From Sycon ciliatum (Eukaryota; Porifera; Calcarea; Leucosolenida; Sycettidae), in NCBI RefSeq assembly GCF_964019385.1, contig NC_088644.1, positions 19,034,170 to 19,098,169 on the forward strand: 64,000 nt of DNA. Direction: 5' to 3'. Position 1 is the first letter of the stretch, and each line of letters starts with the position of its first letter. This document shows, in pieces, positions 34,397 through 44,119 of this stretch. Below the pieces are notes generated by a model, which searched no databases, was not told the origin of the DNA, and saw only the letters and a list, made by a program, of their open reading frames with translations. The position numbers and the translations under genes were made by a program.

Positions 34397-36849
34397 ATGC
34401 CAGTATCCTGTAGCACTCTGTCACTTTTGCATCAGCATGTTCGGCGATGGAGTTTGCAGAACATCAGCAAAAGCGGCTGGCCAGCGTGACATACTTATCC
34501 GGCTGGTCTTGAGCTGGAGGCGTCGATGGCAAGTTGGGAACTGCAGGGCACGGCGGAGTAGAAGGTTGACTGGCTGGGGGATCAGGATCGGTAGTAGCGG
34601 CAGAGTGACCAGCAGGCGGCAACTGTTGCGGTGTTGGCATTGGAACAAATGTGCCGCCGGTTGCGTCTGAACTGGCCCGATGGGGTTGCTACGATGTAGG
34701 AGCTCAAGGCTGGTTGGCTCATCACGTGGCCAGACTCTTCACGATCAGGTAGATACACAGGCTGTTGGGGACACAGAGACGTCAGTGTCCGGGCTGCATG
34801 GCGACTGGCATGGTTGGCGCTTTGGCGATCCTTTATGCGCTGATCCGCGGTACGCAGGTCGCTCTGATCGACTGGATGCGACTGTCGCTGTGTTGGAGAA
34901 AGAGGTAAAAGTGACTGCAGCTGGCGGTTCATCAGAAGCTGAGCTGGACTCTTTCCATGCTCCAAGTAGTGCGAGGTGCCAATCAGTGCCCTGACGGAAC
35001 AGACTCTTGACCGTGCGAACAGCACGCTCGGCCATGCCATTGGCTTGCGGATAGAGAGGCTACTGGTGACGTGGCGGACGCCATAGGTGGGTGCGAACTG
35101 AGCAAATTCAGCACTGGTGGTCCGTTGTCGGTCGTTAGAGAGTCAGGGATGCCATGGCGAGCGAACAGCGACTTGAGATGGCTGACCGTACGAGCTGTAG
35201 AGAGCGAGGGTATGTCGAGGACTTCGATGAACCGAGAGTAGTAGTCGATGACGAAGAGGTAGTTGTGGCCATCGATGGTGAAGAAGTCTGCGGCCAGATG
35301 TTGCCAAGGAAACTCTGGGAGTGGAGTTGAGAGAAGAGGCTCGGGTGGCTGAGAGCGGTGTCAACTGCATTCTTCACATGTTTGGACAAGAGTAGCTATG
35401 TCCAACGAGAGCGATGGCCACGATACGGAAGTGCGGGCCAGGCATCGGCACTTGGTGATGCCCTGATGACCCTGGTGAAGGCGAGCCAGGATTTCTTGCT
35501 GGTGAGCGGGAGGTATGTAGAGACGCTGATCATACAGAAGCAGGCCGTCATCCGTGAGGCTGAAATGTGCGCTGTGCTCTATAAGAGACTGCACCACGGG
35601 AGGAGCATCGCCAGGAGCATGCCAGCCGTGCTGCAGATACTCGATGATGCGAGCACAGCTATCGTCGTCGCTTTGCCATGCTGAAACCTCATTGAGGCAT
35701 TGCGCAGTGGCAGGCAGAGTCTCAGTGACGTACGACACCATAGCAGCTGTCTCGGCCTCTAGAGTGGCTGTATCGTCTGCATCGGTGCTGCGGAGAGGAG
35801 CTCGAGACAGAGCGTCGGCAATTGCGAGTTGTTTGCCAGGAGTGTGGATGATACTGTAGTCGAATCGAAGTAGCCGTAGACGAAACCGGAGGACCCGCGG
35901 AGGGAGGTCGTCGAGAGCACGGGTACCAAGCAGAGGGATGAGTGGCTTGTGATCCGTCTCAATGGTGAATGGCATGCCGAGGAGGAAGTGTGAGAGCCGG
36001 TCGCAGGCCCACGTTGCAGCCAGAGCCTCCTTCTCGATTTGCGAATAGCGCCTTTCCGCTGGTGGGAGCGAGCGAGACAAATAGGCTACAGGACGGACGG
36101 ACGCGTCGGGCTGGCGTTGTAGAAGCACTGCACCCAGGCCAAAGGAAGATGCATCAGCAGATACTGTGGTGCGGTAGTTGGGAGAGTACTTGGCCAGGAC
36201 GGGCTCGTTACTCAGTGACATCTTGATGCGGTCGAACACGGCACACTGCTCAGCACCCCACTGCCACGGGGTGCCTTTGACGAGGAGAGATCTGAGAGGT
36301 TGCGTGATGGAGGCCAAGTCCGGAATGAACTTGCCTAGGTGGTTGGCCATGCCCAGCAGACGGCGGACGGCATGGACGTCGGAGCAAGGAGAGAGCTCCT
36401 GGATCGCGTGGATTTTGTCTGGATCTGGATGGATGCCACAGCCATCGATCACGTGGCCCAGGAACTTGATCGAGGTGGTATGAAATTGACACTTCTCGCT
36501 GTTGAGCGTGACACCGGCGGATTGAAGACGAGCCAGAGCTGGTCGAAGGTTGTCGACCTCCTCCTCGAGGGTGGAGCCGAATGTGAGGACGTCGTCCATC
36601 ATGCAGATGTTGCCAGGGAGGTCGCTGAGCAGATCTGACATATGTTTCTTAAATACTCGGGTGCCGAGGAAATGCCAAAGGGGAGCCGCGTATAGCAGAA
36701 TCTGCCGATGGGCGTGATGAACGTGGTGAGAAGCTGCGACTCCGGCGCCAACGGAATTTGGTGAAACCCGCTGTTAGCGTCCAGCTTGGAGAATACCTTG
36801 GCATCATCGAGGCGAGCGAGGAGATGGTCCGTGGTAGGGAGAATGTGCC
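34397..36849 (-). pseudogene. decayed gypsy element Gy3, downstream part (RT end, RNase H, integrase)
   Basis: Read right to left, this continues the reverse transcriptase interrupted by Gy2: PFGISSAP-type palm sequence near 36680, then MMDD in the catalytic position (near 36597). RNase H follows (VSADASSFGLGAVLL) and an integrase zinc finger ending CEEC near 35361. Beyond 35361 the integrase core is broken into several frames down to about 34400 (for example GKSPAQLLMNRQ). No LTR was recognised at this end. The frameshifts make it a dead copy, older than Gy2. The MMDD motif is unusual; YxDD is normal. Confidence 0.88.
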
Positions 36850-36854
36850 GTTCC

Positions 36855-37037
36855 TGTAACAGGTTTAATCAAACTTGAAAAGTAAGAGGCCTGGTTGAGC
36901 GTGCCTCGACCAGTTATATGCAAAATGTGATAGTATACATGTGGCAATGGCGCCAATGAAGGTGCTAATAGACAGGCGTAAGACGCATGAGGTGCGAGGG
37001 AGTGTAAAGTTATAGAGAACAGGGGAAAACTGTTACA
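36855..37037 (-). repeat. Gy2 3' LTR (183 bp)
   Basis: Plus-strand ends are TGTAACAGG and CTGTTACA, a short inverted repeat. It matches 41751-41933 by eye. Confidence 0.96.
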
Positions 37038-37050
37038 TCATCCCCCTCCT
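37038..37050 (-). promoter_or_regulatory. Gy2 polypurine tract
   Basis: On the minus strand AGGAGGGGGATGA directly abuts the 3' LTR. This is the expected place for the plus-strand DNA primer. Confidence 0.85.
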
Positions 37051-37235
37051 ATGGAGAGGAAGGAGCTTATAACCCAAATGCTCAAGTGGAATAGAGTACA
37101 ATAAGCGCAAACACGTGCGAGACGAAAAAAGGCTTCGCACTGAAGTAACACAATAAGACGACTGAAACTCCATGCAAATAAAGTGTAATAAGCTCAACAA
37201 TGTGTAAGGTGAAACTAGAAGTTCAACTGCAAAAC

Positions 37236-40200
37236 TCAGCGGGCAGAAGCCAAGGTTTTGTACTTCTGAAGTGGAACAATGTCATTACCAGATTCATCCA
37301 ACAAATAATGTTCAGGCTCCCAAGTGGCATCAGAGTAGCCTTGCCACTTGACTAGGTACTGAAGCTGATTCTGCCGGCGGCGGTGACTGAGAATGTTCTC
37401 CACCACATAGCGGGCATGACCATCAAGGTCCGTGATAGGCGGAGGCGTAGGCTGTCTCCTATTAGGAATAGCGTTCTTCTCGTAGGCACGGAGTGCCGAC
37501 ACATTAAATACCGGGTGACAGCGGCTGGTATGAGGCAACTTGAGCTTGTAGGCATTCGGGCCGACCACATGGGTTATAGGAAAGGGGCCAAACCACTTGG
37601 GGCGTAATTTATGGGATGGTCGGTCCCGAGCTTCAGGAGTCAGGAGGAAATCCCGGTAGACCATTACCAAATCTCCCACCTTCAGCTTTCCCTCGACCCT
37701 TGTCCGATCTGCATAGAAGGCCTGACGAGCTTGAGCTGCCACTAGCGCATCTTGTGAGATCTTGACCGCGTCTTGTCTTGCTTGCAACCAATCAGCTGAA
37801 TCTCTGCCTCCCTGAAAAGGGTTGAGGAAGTCGGGTGGCGCTCTGGGATTTAGACCGTAATTTAAGAAGAACGGTGTGTTTCCTGTAGATGATTGAGTAG
37901 CGCTGTTGATAGAAAACTCACAGAGAGGTAGGAGCATATCCCAGTTATCTTGTTTATGATTTACAAAAGCCCTCAGCACATCCTCTACTATTCTGTTTAC
38001 TCGTTCAGTTAGGCCATCTGTCTGAGGGTGATTGGCAGTACTAAATGCTAGTTTCGTTCCTAAGCGATCAAACAATTCCTGAAAAAATGCTGCCGTAAAT
38101 CTTGGATCACGATCACATACAATACTAGAACTCAAACCATGAAGTCGAAATACATGTTGAATATACAGATCAGCACTTCCTTTAGCGTCAATAGTAGAGG
38201 AAGTAGGTGCTAAATGTACACACTTTGTCAAGCGGTCTACAAATACATATATAGCATCATGACCTGTATCGGTCCTAGGCAAACCCATGATAAAATCCAT
38301 CGAGATATCCGCCCACGGCTGACTGGGCACTGGTAAATTCTGCAAGAGACCAGTTTTTAGCTGGCCGCCTTTAACTCGTTGGCAGACGTCACATGACTTG
38401 ACAAACGCCTTTACATCCAGTCCCATTCTGGGCCAATAGAAATATCTAGAGAGTCTGAAATAGGTGCGATCTCGACCGGGATGCCCCGCAGTCACACAGT
38501 CATGGTATTCTTGAAGCAGGGCGAGTCGGAGTTTGCTACTCTTTGGAATGCATAACCTGTTCTGTGGTGAAGATCTGAGATAAAGATAACCGGGTGTTTC
38601 ATTTAGAAGGTAACGGTCATGCAGATTGTCATGGCTTGAATTTTTCAGTCTCCTGATAATGGGAGCAAGATCCTTGTCGCACTTGTAACCGCTGACAATT
38701 AACTGCGCTAAGTCTGGATTAATCTCTAGGGTATGCTCTATGGCATTCAACTGAATGTTAGGAGGATAGGATGACCCGCCTATTTCAGAATCACTGAACA
38801 GATCTGGACGGCGTGAAAGCGGGTCGGCAATGTTTTTCTTTCCTGGTTTGTGAAAGACCGTAAAGTCATAGTCAGCTAAAAACTCTACCCATCTTGCCTC
38901 ACGCTTGGTGAGAGTCGGTTTGGTTCGTAAATAGACAACACCCATATTATCAGTCATCAGGTCAAAGTGGCGGAATAGATAGATTCTCCAGCACTTTAAT
39001 GCAAATACCACAGCCAACGTTTCCCTCTCGGCCGCAGTATAGTTGCGTTCTGCAGCTGACAGTTTCCGACTACAATAGGCTACGGGATGCAAATCCATAT
39101 CTTCTCCCTGCTGCAGGAGCACACCCGCCACGGCAAAGTCACTTGCGTCAGTTTCTACCATGAAGCTTTTCTCAACATCGGCCAGTTGCAACACTGGCGC
39201 CTCGAGTAATGCTGATTTTAGAGACTCGAATGCCTTCTGTCTAGCAGCGCTCCATTCAAAGCGTGAATTTTTTCCGGTGATTTCTTCTAATGGACGAGAG
39301 ATGGTCGAGTGTCGATCTATGAACCTTCGGAAATAGTTTGCAAAGCCAAGAAACTTCCTCACATCAGTTACTGACGACGGAGTTGGCCATGTTTCCACAG
39401 CACTTATCTTCTTGGGATCAGGGGAAATTGATGTGCCGTTGATTTTATGCCCCAAGAAGAGAACTTCTCTCACGCCGAATTCGCATTTAGACTGTTTGCA
39501 ATACAGCTCACTATTTCTAAGTGTTTCTAGAACTGTTTGAAGATGATGCTGATGATCTTCCCAGGTCTTGCTGAAAACTAGAATGTCATCCAAGAATACT
39601 ACAACGAATTTTCGGAGATGCGGTTGCAGAATAGAGTTCATGAGTGACTGAAAGGTGGCCGGGGCATTAGTCAGCCCGAATCCCATGACTCTAAATTGGA
39701 AGTGGCCGAACGGCGTATTAATGGCCGTCTTAGAAACATCCGAGTCTTGAATTCTGATTTGATTGTAGCCTGACCGCAAGTCCAACTTGGAGAAATATGC
39801 ACTGCCCTGGATCGTGTCGAATAAGTCATCAATATTAGGAAGACAAGCTTTGTTTTTGATCGTAATTCTATTCAATTCTCGCCAATCGCACACCATTCTC
39901 AGAGTACCATCCGACTTTTTCACAAAAAACACAGGTGCACCGTATGGCGACTTACTTGGCTCAATGAATCCCTTCTCAAGTAATTCTGATAGCTGTGACT
40001 GGAGCTCGTCCATCTCTGGTTTCGGCAGGCGGTAGGCGGGTCGAGACGGTGGTCTGGCTCCATCTTCTATCTGGATTTCATGGTCGACTGGTCTCTTCGG
40101 TGGAAGCTCATTCGGCAGCTCGTCTGGAAATAAATCCTGGTACCTCTTGAGCAGGTTCTGGATGTCTTGTTGCTCTGATTCCTGGAGTTGTGGCCCGGAA

Positions 40201-40934
40201 CGATTCTCCTCGTTTGCAGCAGTGACCCATGCAAGAAACCCCTCGGCTCCACTCCTCAGGGCATGACGAGCTTGTCGGCCACTGATAAACATGCTTTCCA
40301 CAGATGGCCGGTCGGCTGTCGGCGGGTTAGCTGAAGGCAATTTGGCAACAAAGGGCTCACCGTCCAACTGAACTTCGTTCGTACGGAAGTTGATGCTGGG
40401 GTTGTTCCTTGTAAGCCACGGCTTGCCAAGAATAGCGTCGTAGCGAGTCAGGGGATACACAGTAAAGTGCTGTTCCTCACTGAAGCCCCCGACTGTCACC
40501 CTTAGCGTGCGTGTGGAAATCTGCGGGACCTCGCTGGTCGAGCCGTCCGCCAATGTTACGCTCAGCACTGCTGAGCTTGCATCCGTGTCAAGATGATGCT
40601 TTCGAACAAAACTGTCTGCAATGAAGTCATGCGTCGAACCGGAATCTATCAGCATCACTGCACGGCGACCGCCGATCTTTCCCTGTATGCGCAGTAGGTC
40701 GTGTTCAGGTTCATTGCCGACGCTGACGTTGCTGACATGACACCTTTCTGCAACGGGACAATTTCCTACAGCTATGGGTGTCTCCGGCTCCGTAGGTTCC
40801 TGGAGAGCAACGTCTTCAACCTCCAGAGCTCCGAACCGGTTAGCGACTGGTACCGGCGTGGGCGCTTGGGTCGTCGCCAGTAAGCGCACCCCCTTTCTTA
40901 CTGGCGACCAGCGTTTGGGTAGCGCTGTCCACCC
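37236..40934 (-). CDS. Gy2 Pol: protease, RT, RNase H, integrase, chromodomain
   Basis: The frame is open from just after a TGA at 40937-40935 and lacks its own good ATG, so it is probably made as a Gag-Pol fusion. Numbering from codon 40889: protease DSGS at 82-85; RT core with CDWRELN near 334 and FLDD at 432-435; RNase H with D581. The integrase has H796, H803, C833, C836 and the D865, D926, E962 triad. A C-terminal chromodomain spans about 1160-1210 (YVVENILSH, YLVKWQGY, TWEPEHYL). Chromodomains of this family can steer integration to marked chromatin. The likely aromatic-cage residues Y1161, W1182 and Y1185 are kept. The length of about 1,217 residues is normal for chromovirus Pol. Confidence 0.96.
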   Translation of the reverse strand, partial: GWTALPKRWSPVRKGVRLLATTQAPTPVPVANRFGALEVEDVALQEPTEPETPIAVGNCPVAERCHVSNVSVGNEPEHDLLRIQGKIGGRRAVMLIDSGSTHDFIADSFVRKHHLDTDASSAVLSVTLADGSTSEVPQISTRTLRVTVGGFSEEQHFTVYPLTRYDAILGKPWLTRNNPSINFRTNEVQLDGEPFVAKLPSANPPTADRPSVESMFISGRQARHALRSGAEGFLAWVTAANEENRSGPQLQESEQQDIQNLLKRYQDLFPDELPNELPPKRPVDHEIQIEDGARPPSRPAYRLPKPEMDELQSQLSELLEKGFIEPSKSPYGAPVFFVKKSDGTLRMVCDWRELNRITIKNKACLPNIDDLFDTIQGSAYFSKLDLRSGYNQIRIQDSDVSKTAINTPFGHFQFRVMGFGLTNAPATFQSLMNSILQPHLRKFVVVFLDDILVFSKTWEDHQHHLQTVLETLRNSELYCKQSKCEFGVREVLFLGHKINGTSISPDPKKISAVETWPTPSSVTDVRKFLGFANYFRRFIDRHSTISRPLEEITGKNSRFEWSAARQKAFESLKSALLEAPVLQLADVEKSFMVETDASDFAVAGVLLQQGEDMDLHPVAYCSRKLSAAERNYTAAERETLAVVFALKCWRIYLFRHFDLMTDNMGVVYLRTKPTLTKREARWVEFLADYDFTVFHKPGKKNIADPLSRRPDLFSDSEIGGSSYPPNIQLNAIEHTLEINPDLAQLIVSGYKCDKDLAPIIRRLKNSSHDNLHDRYLLNETPGYLYLRSSPQNRLCIPKSSKLRLALLQEYHDCVTAGHPGRDRTYFRLSRYFYWPRMGLDVKAFVKSCDVCQRVKGGQLKTGLLQNLPVPSQPWADISMDFIMGLPRTDTGHDAIYVFVDRLTKCVHLAPTSSTIDAKGSADLYIQHVFRLHGLSSSIVCDRDPRFTAAFFQELFDRLGTKLAFSTANHPQTDGLTERVNRIVEDVLRAFVNHKQDNWDMLLPLCEFSINSATQSSTGNTPFFLNYGLNPRAPPDFLNPFQGGRDSADWLQARQDAVKISQDALVAAQARQAFYADRTRVEGKLKVGDLVMVYRDFLLTPEARDRPSHKLRPKWFGPFPITHVVGPNAYKLKLPHTSRCHPVFNVSALRAYEKNAIPNRRQPTPPPITDLDGHARYVVENILSHRRRQNQLQYLVKWQGYSDATWEPEHYLLDESGNDIVPLQKYKTLASAR
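40873..40919 (-). promoter_or_regulatory. -1 programmed frameshift signal at the Gy2 gag/pol junction
   Basis: On the minus strand the slippery heptamer CCCAAAC (40919-40913) is in the gag frame as C CCA AAC. After a 4-nt spacer comes a perfect 12-bp stem, GTCGCCAGTAAG with CTTACTGGCGAC (plus coordinates 40897-40908 and 40873-40884), with a 12-nt loop. The gag stop (40900-40898) lies inside the first arm. A one-base backward slip at the heptamer enters the Pol frame, which is open only from 40934. Confidence 0.88.
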
Positions 40935-41737
40935 TCAGTACAGTCTTTAGCGAGGTGGCCTGGCTTCCTGCAAGCAAAGCAGTGTCCCATTGCTCGCAGT
41001 TGGACACGCTCTTGGTCCGTCAGCTTGCGGAGGCCCTGACCACGGAAGCTGGGCACGGAACGCGACTCTCTACTGGCTGGTGGCCCCGACGCCGGTGGCC
41101 CTGACGACTGCTCCACGGTGTTTGCTGCCATGACAGCTTGCTCCAGGGTACGTGGATGCTCACGCATGACCTGTCGCTGGATGTGCGGCACTAGACCCCT
41201 GACGAACAGCAGCGCTCTGGTGTGGTGGTCGATTTCCGGCACTTGCAGGCTGAGGCGAGTGAAAGCAGCAATGTATGCGTCCAGCGACCCGCGCTGCGCT
41301 GCGGAAATTAGTCCCATACGCGATGTTTCCTCGTTGTGCCGTGGTCCGTACACATCGCCAAGTGCCGCTTTCAGAGCAGGCCAGTCGGAAAACACTTGGT
41401 TAGCTTCCAATGCCGCTATCAACCAAAGACGAGCGTTTCCAGTCAAAAATCCTGCCGCGTAGTCGACCCTCTGTGCCGCATTTGGGAGTGCCAACGACCG
41501 TAGGGCCATGTCCATTGCAAACGTCCATTCTTTGAATGTAGCGGAATCTCCTCCAAACACAGGCGGCTCTTTCGTAAGGCGGGGTGTTGGCTCCCACGGT
41601 TCCGAGTTCGGATGTATCGTTCGGTTTCCTTGGCTAACGCGCTGAGCGGTCTTGATATCGTTTATCAGCCGAACGACGAGTACGAGGAGCGTAAGCAGAG
41701 CGACCAGAACACCTGCCAAAAGCAGAGTAGTAACCAT
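40898..41737 (-). CDS. Gy2 Gag with N-terminal hydrophobic segment and CCHC zinc knuckle
   Basis: This 279-codon frame has a retrotransposon-Gag core at about residues 70-205 (for example LDAYIAAFTRLS, LLFVRGLVP) and a CCHC knuckle C253-C256-H261-C266 (HCFACRKPGHLAKDC). Residues 4-22 (TLLLAGVLVALLTLLVLVV) form an uninterrupted hydrophobic stretch, like a membrane anchor, which is unusual for a gypsy Gag. The ATG (41737-41735) lies inside the primer-binding site. If translation starts lower, for example at M76, the hydrophobic segment would be lost. The frame ends in the frameshift hairpin. Confidence 0.93.
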   Translation of the reverse strand: MVTTLLLAGVLVALLTLLVLVVRLINDIKTAQRVSQGNRTIHPNSEPWEPTPRLTKEPPVFGGDSATFKEWTFAMDMALRSLALPNAAQRVDYAAGFLTGNARLWLIAALEANQVFSDWPALKAALGDVYGPRHNEETSRMGLISAAQRGSLDAYIAAFTRLSLQVPEIDHHTRALLFVRGLVPHIQRQVMREHPRTLEQAVMAANTVEQSSGPPASGPPASRESRSVPSFRGQGLRKLTDQERVQLRAMGHCFACRKPGHLAKDCTEGGQRYPNAGRQ

Positions 41738-41749
41738 CCTCTGCTACCA
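41732..41749 (-). promoter_or_regulatory. Gy2 primer-binding site (initiator tRNA-Met)
   Basis: One base from the 5' LTR, the minus strand reads TGGTAGCAGAGGATGGTT. This is the complement of the 3' end of animal initiator tRNA-Met (AACCATCCTCTGCTACCA). It primes minus-strand DNA synthesis. It overlaps the Gag ATG. Confidence 0.93.
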
Positions 41750-41750
41750 G

Positions 41751-41933
41751 TGTAACAGGTTTAATCAAACTTGAAAAGTAAGAGGCCTGGTTGAGCGTGC
41801 CTCGACCAGTTATATGCAAAATGTGATAGTATACATGTGGCAATGGCGCCAATGAAGGTGCTAATAGACAGGCGTAAGACGCATGAGGTGCGAGGGAGTG
41901 TAAAGTTATAGAGAACAGGGGAAAACTGTTACA
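41751..41933 (-). repeat. Gy2 5' LTR (183 bp)
   Basis: Same sequence as 36855-37037 by eye. It should hold the element's promoter; I did not assign a TATA box with confidence. Confidence 0.96.
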
Positions 41934-41938
41934 GTTCC

Positions 41939-42712
41939 TGCTTGATGGCTTTGTTGAGCCGTGTGAAGTCACCGCAGATGCGCACGCTGCCGTTTGGTTT
42001 TGGCACAACGACCATGCCGGCACACCAATCCGTCGGTTCGGACACTGGGCGCATGACGCCAGTGTCTTCCATGCGACGGAGGGCTTCAATAACCTTCGGC
42101 TCCATGGGCAGAGCAACTCGCTGAGGAGTGGAGAGCGAGTATGAAGGAGCCTCATCGCGAAGTTGAATGGTGTGGAGAGGACCAAAGGTACCTAGGCCCG
42201 AGAACAGGTCAGGAAACTCAGCGGCAATAGGAGAGCGAGAGTCTGAAGCTGAGGCACTAGAGGTAGAGGTGGTCTCCAGGACGTTAGCAGGAGCAGGCAG
42301 GATGCCGAGTGCCTCAATGGCTGGACGTCCGAGCAGTGGAAGCTTGAGGTCGCGGACCACGTACACCTGGGTGGGCACGGAGTGAGACTGAGATGAGTGA
42401 GCTGTGCGCAGGTCAGCTGTAAGCCGGCCACAAACATTGAGGCTTGTGTTGTCTGGGCCCGGGAGAGTACGATTCGATGGGGCGAGCGAGATAGGCAAGT
42501 CCAGGGACGTGAACACTGTAGCTGGTATAGCAGTGACATCCGCACCCGTGTCAACCTTCATAGTTATGGCCTTGCCGTGCAGAAGCATAGGGAGATTCCA
42601 GCCTGTGCCGTGGGTGAGGGTACCCAGAAATGCATCAGCAGAACTCACTGCAGAGCTAGAGGAATCACTGTGGCTGGAGAGAGAATGGACACCTGTGCCC
42701 CGCGGGGACTGA
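41939..42712 (-). pseudogene. decayed gypsy element Gy3, upstream part (protease and RT start)
   Basis: The minus-strand frame 42648-41939 contains the protease motif DTGADVTAIP and the start of the reverse transcriptase (VVVPKPNGSVRICGDFTRLN). It is cut at the Gy2 target site GTTCC and continues at 36849. No gag or 5' LTR was found to the right, so Gy3 is truncated near 42.7 kb, next to the palindrome cluster that starts duplication copy B. Confidence 0.9.
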
Positions 42713-42808
42713 ACCTTCCAAGTTGGAAGGCTGTCGGTTAGCGCTACGGAGATGTGTTGAAGCTAGGAGTCAGGACGTCGAATGTCTCAGTACTCTGTCA
42801 GTTGTGTA

Positions 42809-43060
42809 CCTAGTTATTGCACTTTCTGACTGTATATTATAGTATCCAGTTACAGTGATGGAGAGTTACTCTTAACCCGTATCCATATGTCCTTTTCTTT
42901 TCTACATTTATTTATGGCTCAACATCCGAGTTTCAAATAATAATAAAAATAAAAATAATAAATGTAGAAAAGAAAAAAGGACATATGAAAACGAGTTAAG
43001 AGTAACTCTCCACCACTGTAACTAGATACTATATACAGTCAGAAAGTGCAACAACTATAA
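42809..43060. repeat. palindrome cluster at the left edge of copy B
   Basis: Arms of about 105 bp are inverted copies around an A/T-rich spacer near 42915-42960. They carry the words TTGCACTTTCTGACTGTATA, GAGAGTTACTCTTAAC and TGTCCTTTTCTTTTCTACAT. The right arm is also the start of the duplicated block, and the same words recur once more at 43115-43375. Confidence 0.85.
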
Positions 43061-43154
43061 ATTGTAGGCACAAAACTGACAGAGGAGTGAGACATTCGAC
43101 GTCCTGTCACAGTTTGTGCCTAGTTGTTGCACTTTCTGAGTACTCCAGTATCTA

Positions 43155-43339
43155 CAGTGAAACCTGGTTAGGAAGAACACGGATAAGACAAATGTTTGCC
43201 TAAGAAGAACTAGTATTCGAAACTGTATTGGATAAAACCCTGTGTATTCACTGGGTAAAACATATGGATAAGAAGAACTCCCGCTATTGCGAACAAATAT
43301 CATCGGTCCCTTTATGTTCGTCCTAAAGAGGTTTGACTG
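43155..43339. mobile_element. Tigger/pogo-like MITE, present only in copy B
   Basis: The tips are CAGTGAAACCTGGTTAGGAA and its rough complement AAGAGGTTTGACTG, with TA on both sides (43153-43154 and 43340-43341). The empty site is seen in copy A near 14736. A partial relative lies at 55380-55450. No transposase. Confidence 0.82.
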
Positions 43340-43363
43340 TAGTTACAGTGCAGTGGTGGAGAG

Positions 43364-44119
43364 TTACTCTATTGAGGCAGAATCTGTTAGAAACAGTACT
43401 CTGGTTTTTGAAACGTTTGCCTGAAGCCTCCAACTGGACATCCAGGTGACGATCATATTTGTCGCGTCTTGCAACTCTGACTCAAGCTGTTTGACAGTTT
43501 TACAGTGGCGCAAAGCAGCTGTATCGTCAGCAAACAATGACATTCCAGAAACATGACTTGGTAGATTATTAATATACAAAACAAAAAGCAATGGTCCAAG
43601 AATTGAGCCCTGAGGCACCCCCTGACAGCACGGGTAGCTTTGGCGAGTCTGCTCCCGACACGGACACAAACTGGCTTCTCCCAGAAAGATACATGTGCAT
43701 GTACAGCTCTTTTATCCACTTCAACGGTGTGTCAGAGATGTTAAAGATGACTTGAAGTTTCTTCAAGAGACCTCTATGCCACACTGTGTCAAACGCCTTG
43801 GCAAGATCGAAGAAGCAAATACCCGCGTACAACTTTTCTGCTCTTGCTCCGATAATGTCCTGTACAAGGCGAGTCAGCTGCAGTGAAGTCGAGTCTCCAC
43901 GACGAAAGCCAGACTGAGCAGGGTGAATGGCAGGGGCAACATGGCTATACAACTGATCATAAAATATTCGTTCACATAATTTTGAAAATTAATGCATGAT
44001 AGATTGAGAGAGATCGGCCTGTAATTTCCAGGAGTGGCTTTACTACCTTTGCCCTTAAATATCGGCGCTATTTTGGCCACTTTCCATGCCGATGGAAACT
44101 TCCCTGTTCTGAAAGACAA
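43364..44119 (-). pseudogene. non-LTR (LINE) reverse transcriptase fragment, copy B
   Basis: Duplicate of the copy A fragment, with the same blocks (WKVAKIAPIFKG, FFDLAKAFDTVWHR, GVPQGSILGPLLFVLYINNL, LFADDTA). Here 43569-43952 keeps QSGFRRGDS through GLLKKLQVIF in one frame that is broken in copy A. Frameshifts remain, so it is also dead. Confidence 0.9.

Larger units (their letters stand above)
36855..41933 (-). mobile_element. Ty3/gypsy chromovirus Gy2, apparently intact
   Basis: Complete element on the minus strand. Its 5' LTR is 41751-41933 and its 3' LTR 36855-37037. The target duplication is GTTCC (36850-36854 and 41934-41938). The LTRs look identical over 183 bp, so the insertion is young. 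Gag and Pol frames are open throughout and joined by a -1 frameshift signal. The primer site matches initiator tRNA-Met. It lies inside the reverse transcriptase of Gy3. With chromodomain, integrase and all catalytic residues present, it could be active. Confidence 0.96.

Noticed and set aside
35358-36638. plus-strand frames of about 100 codons
   Set aside because: They are antisense shadows of the decayed Gy3 polyprotein, which has clear RT and RNase H motifs on the minus strand.
41118-41462. 114-codon plus-strand frame
   Set aside because: Antisense of Gy2 Gag, where the CCHC knuckle and Gag core are on the minus strand.
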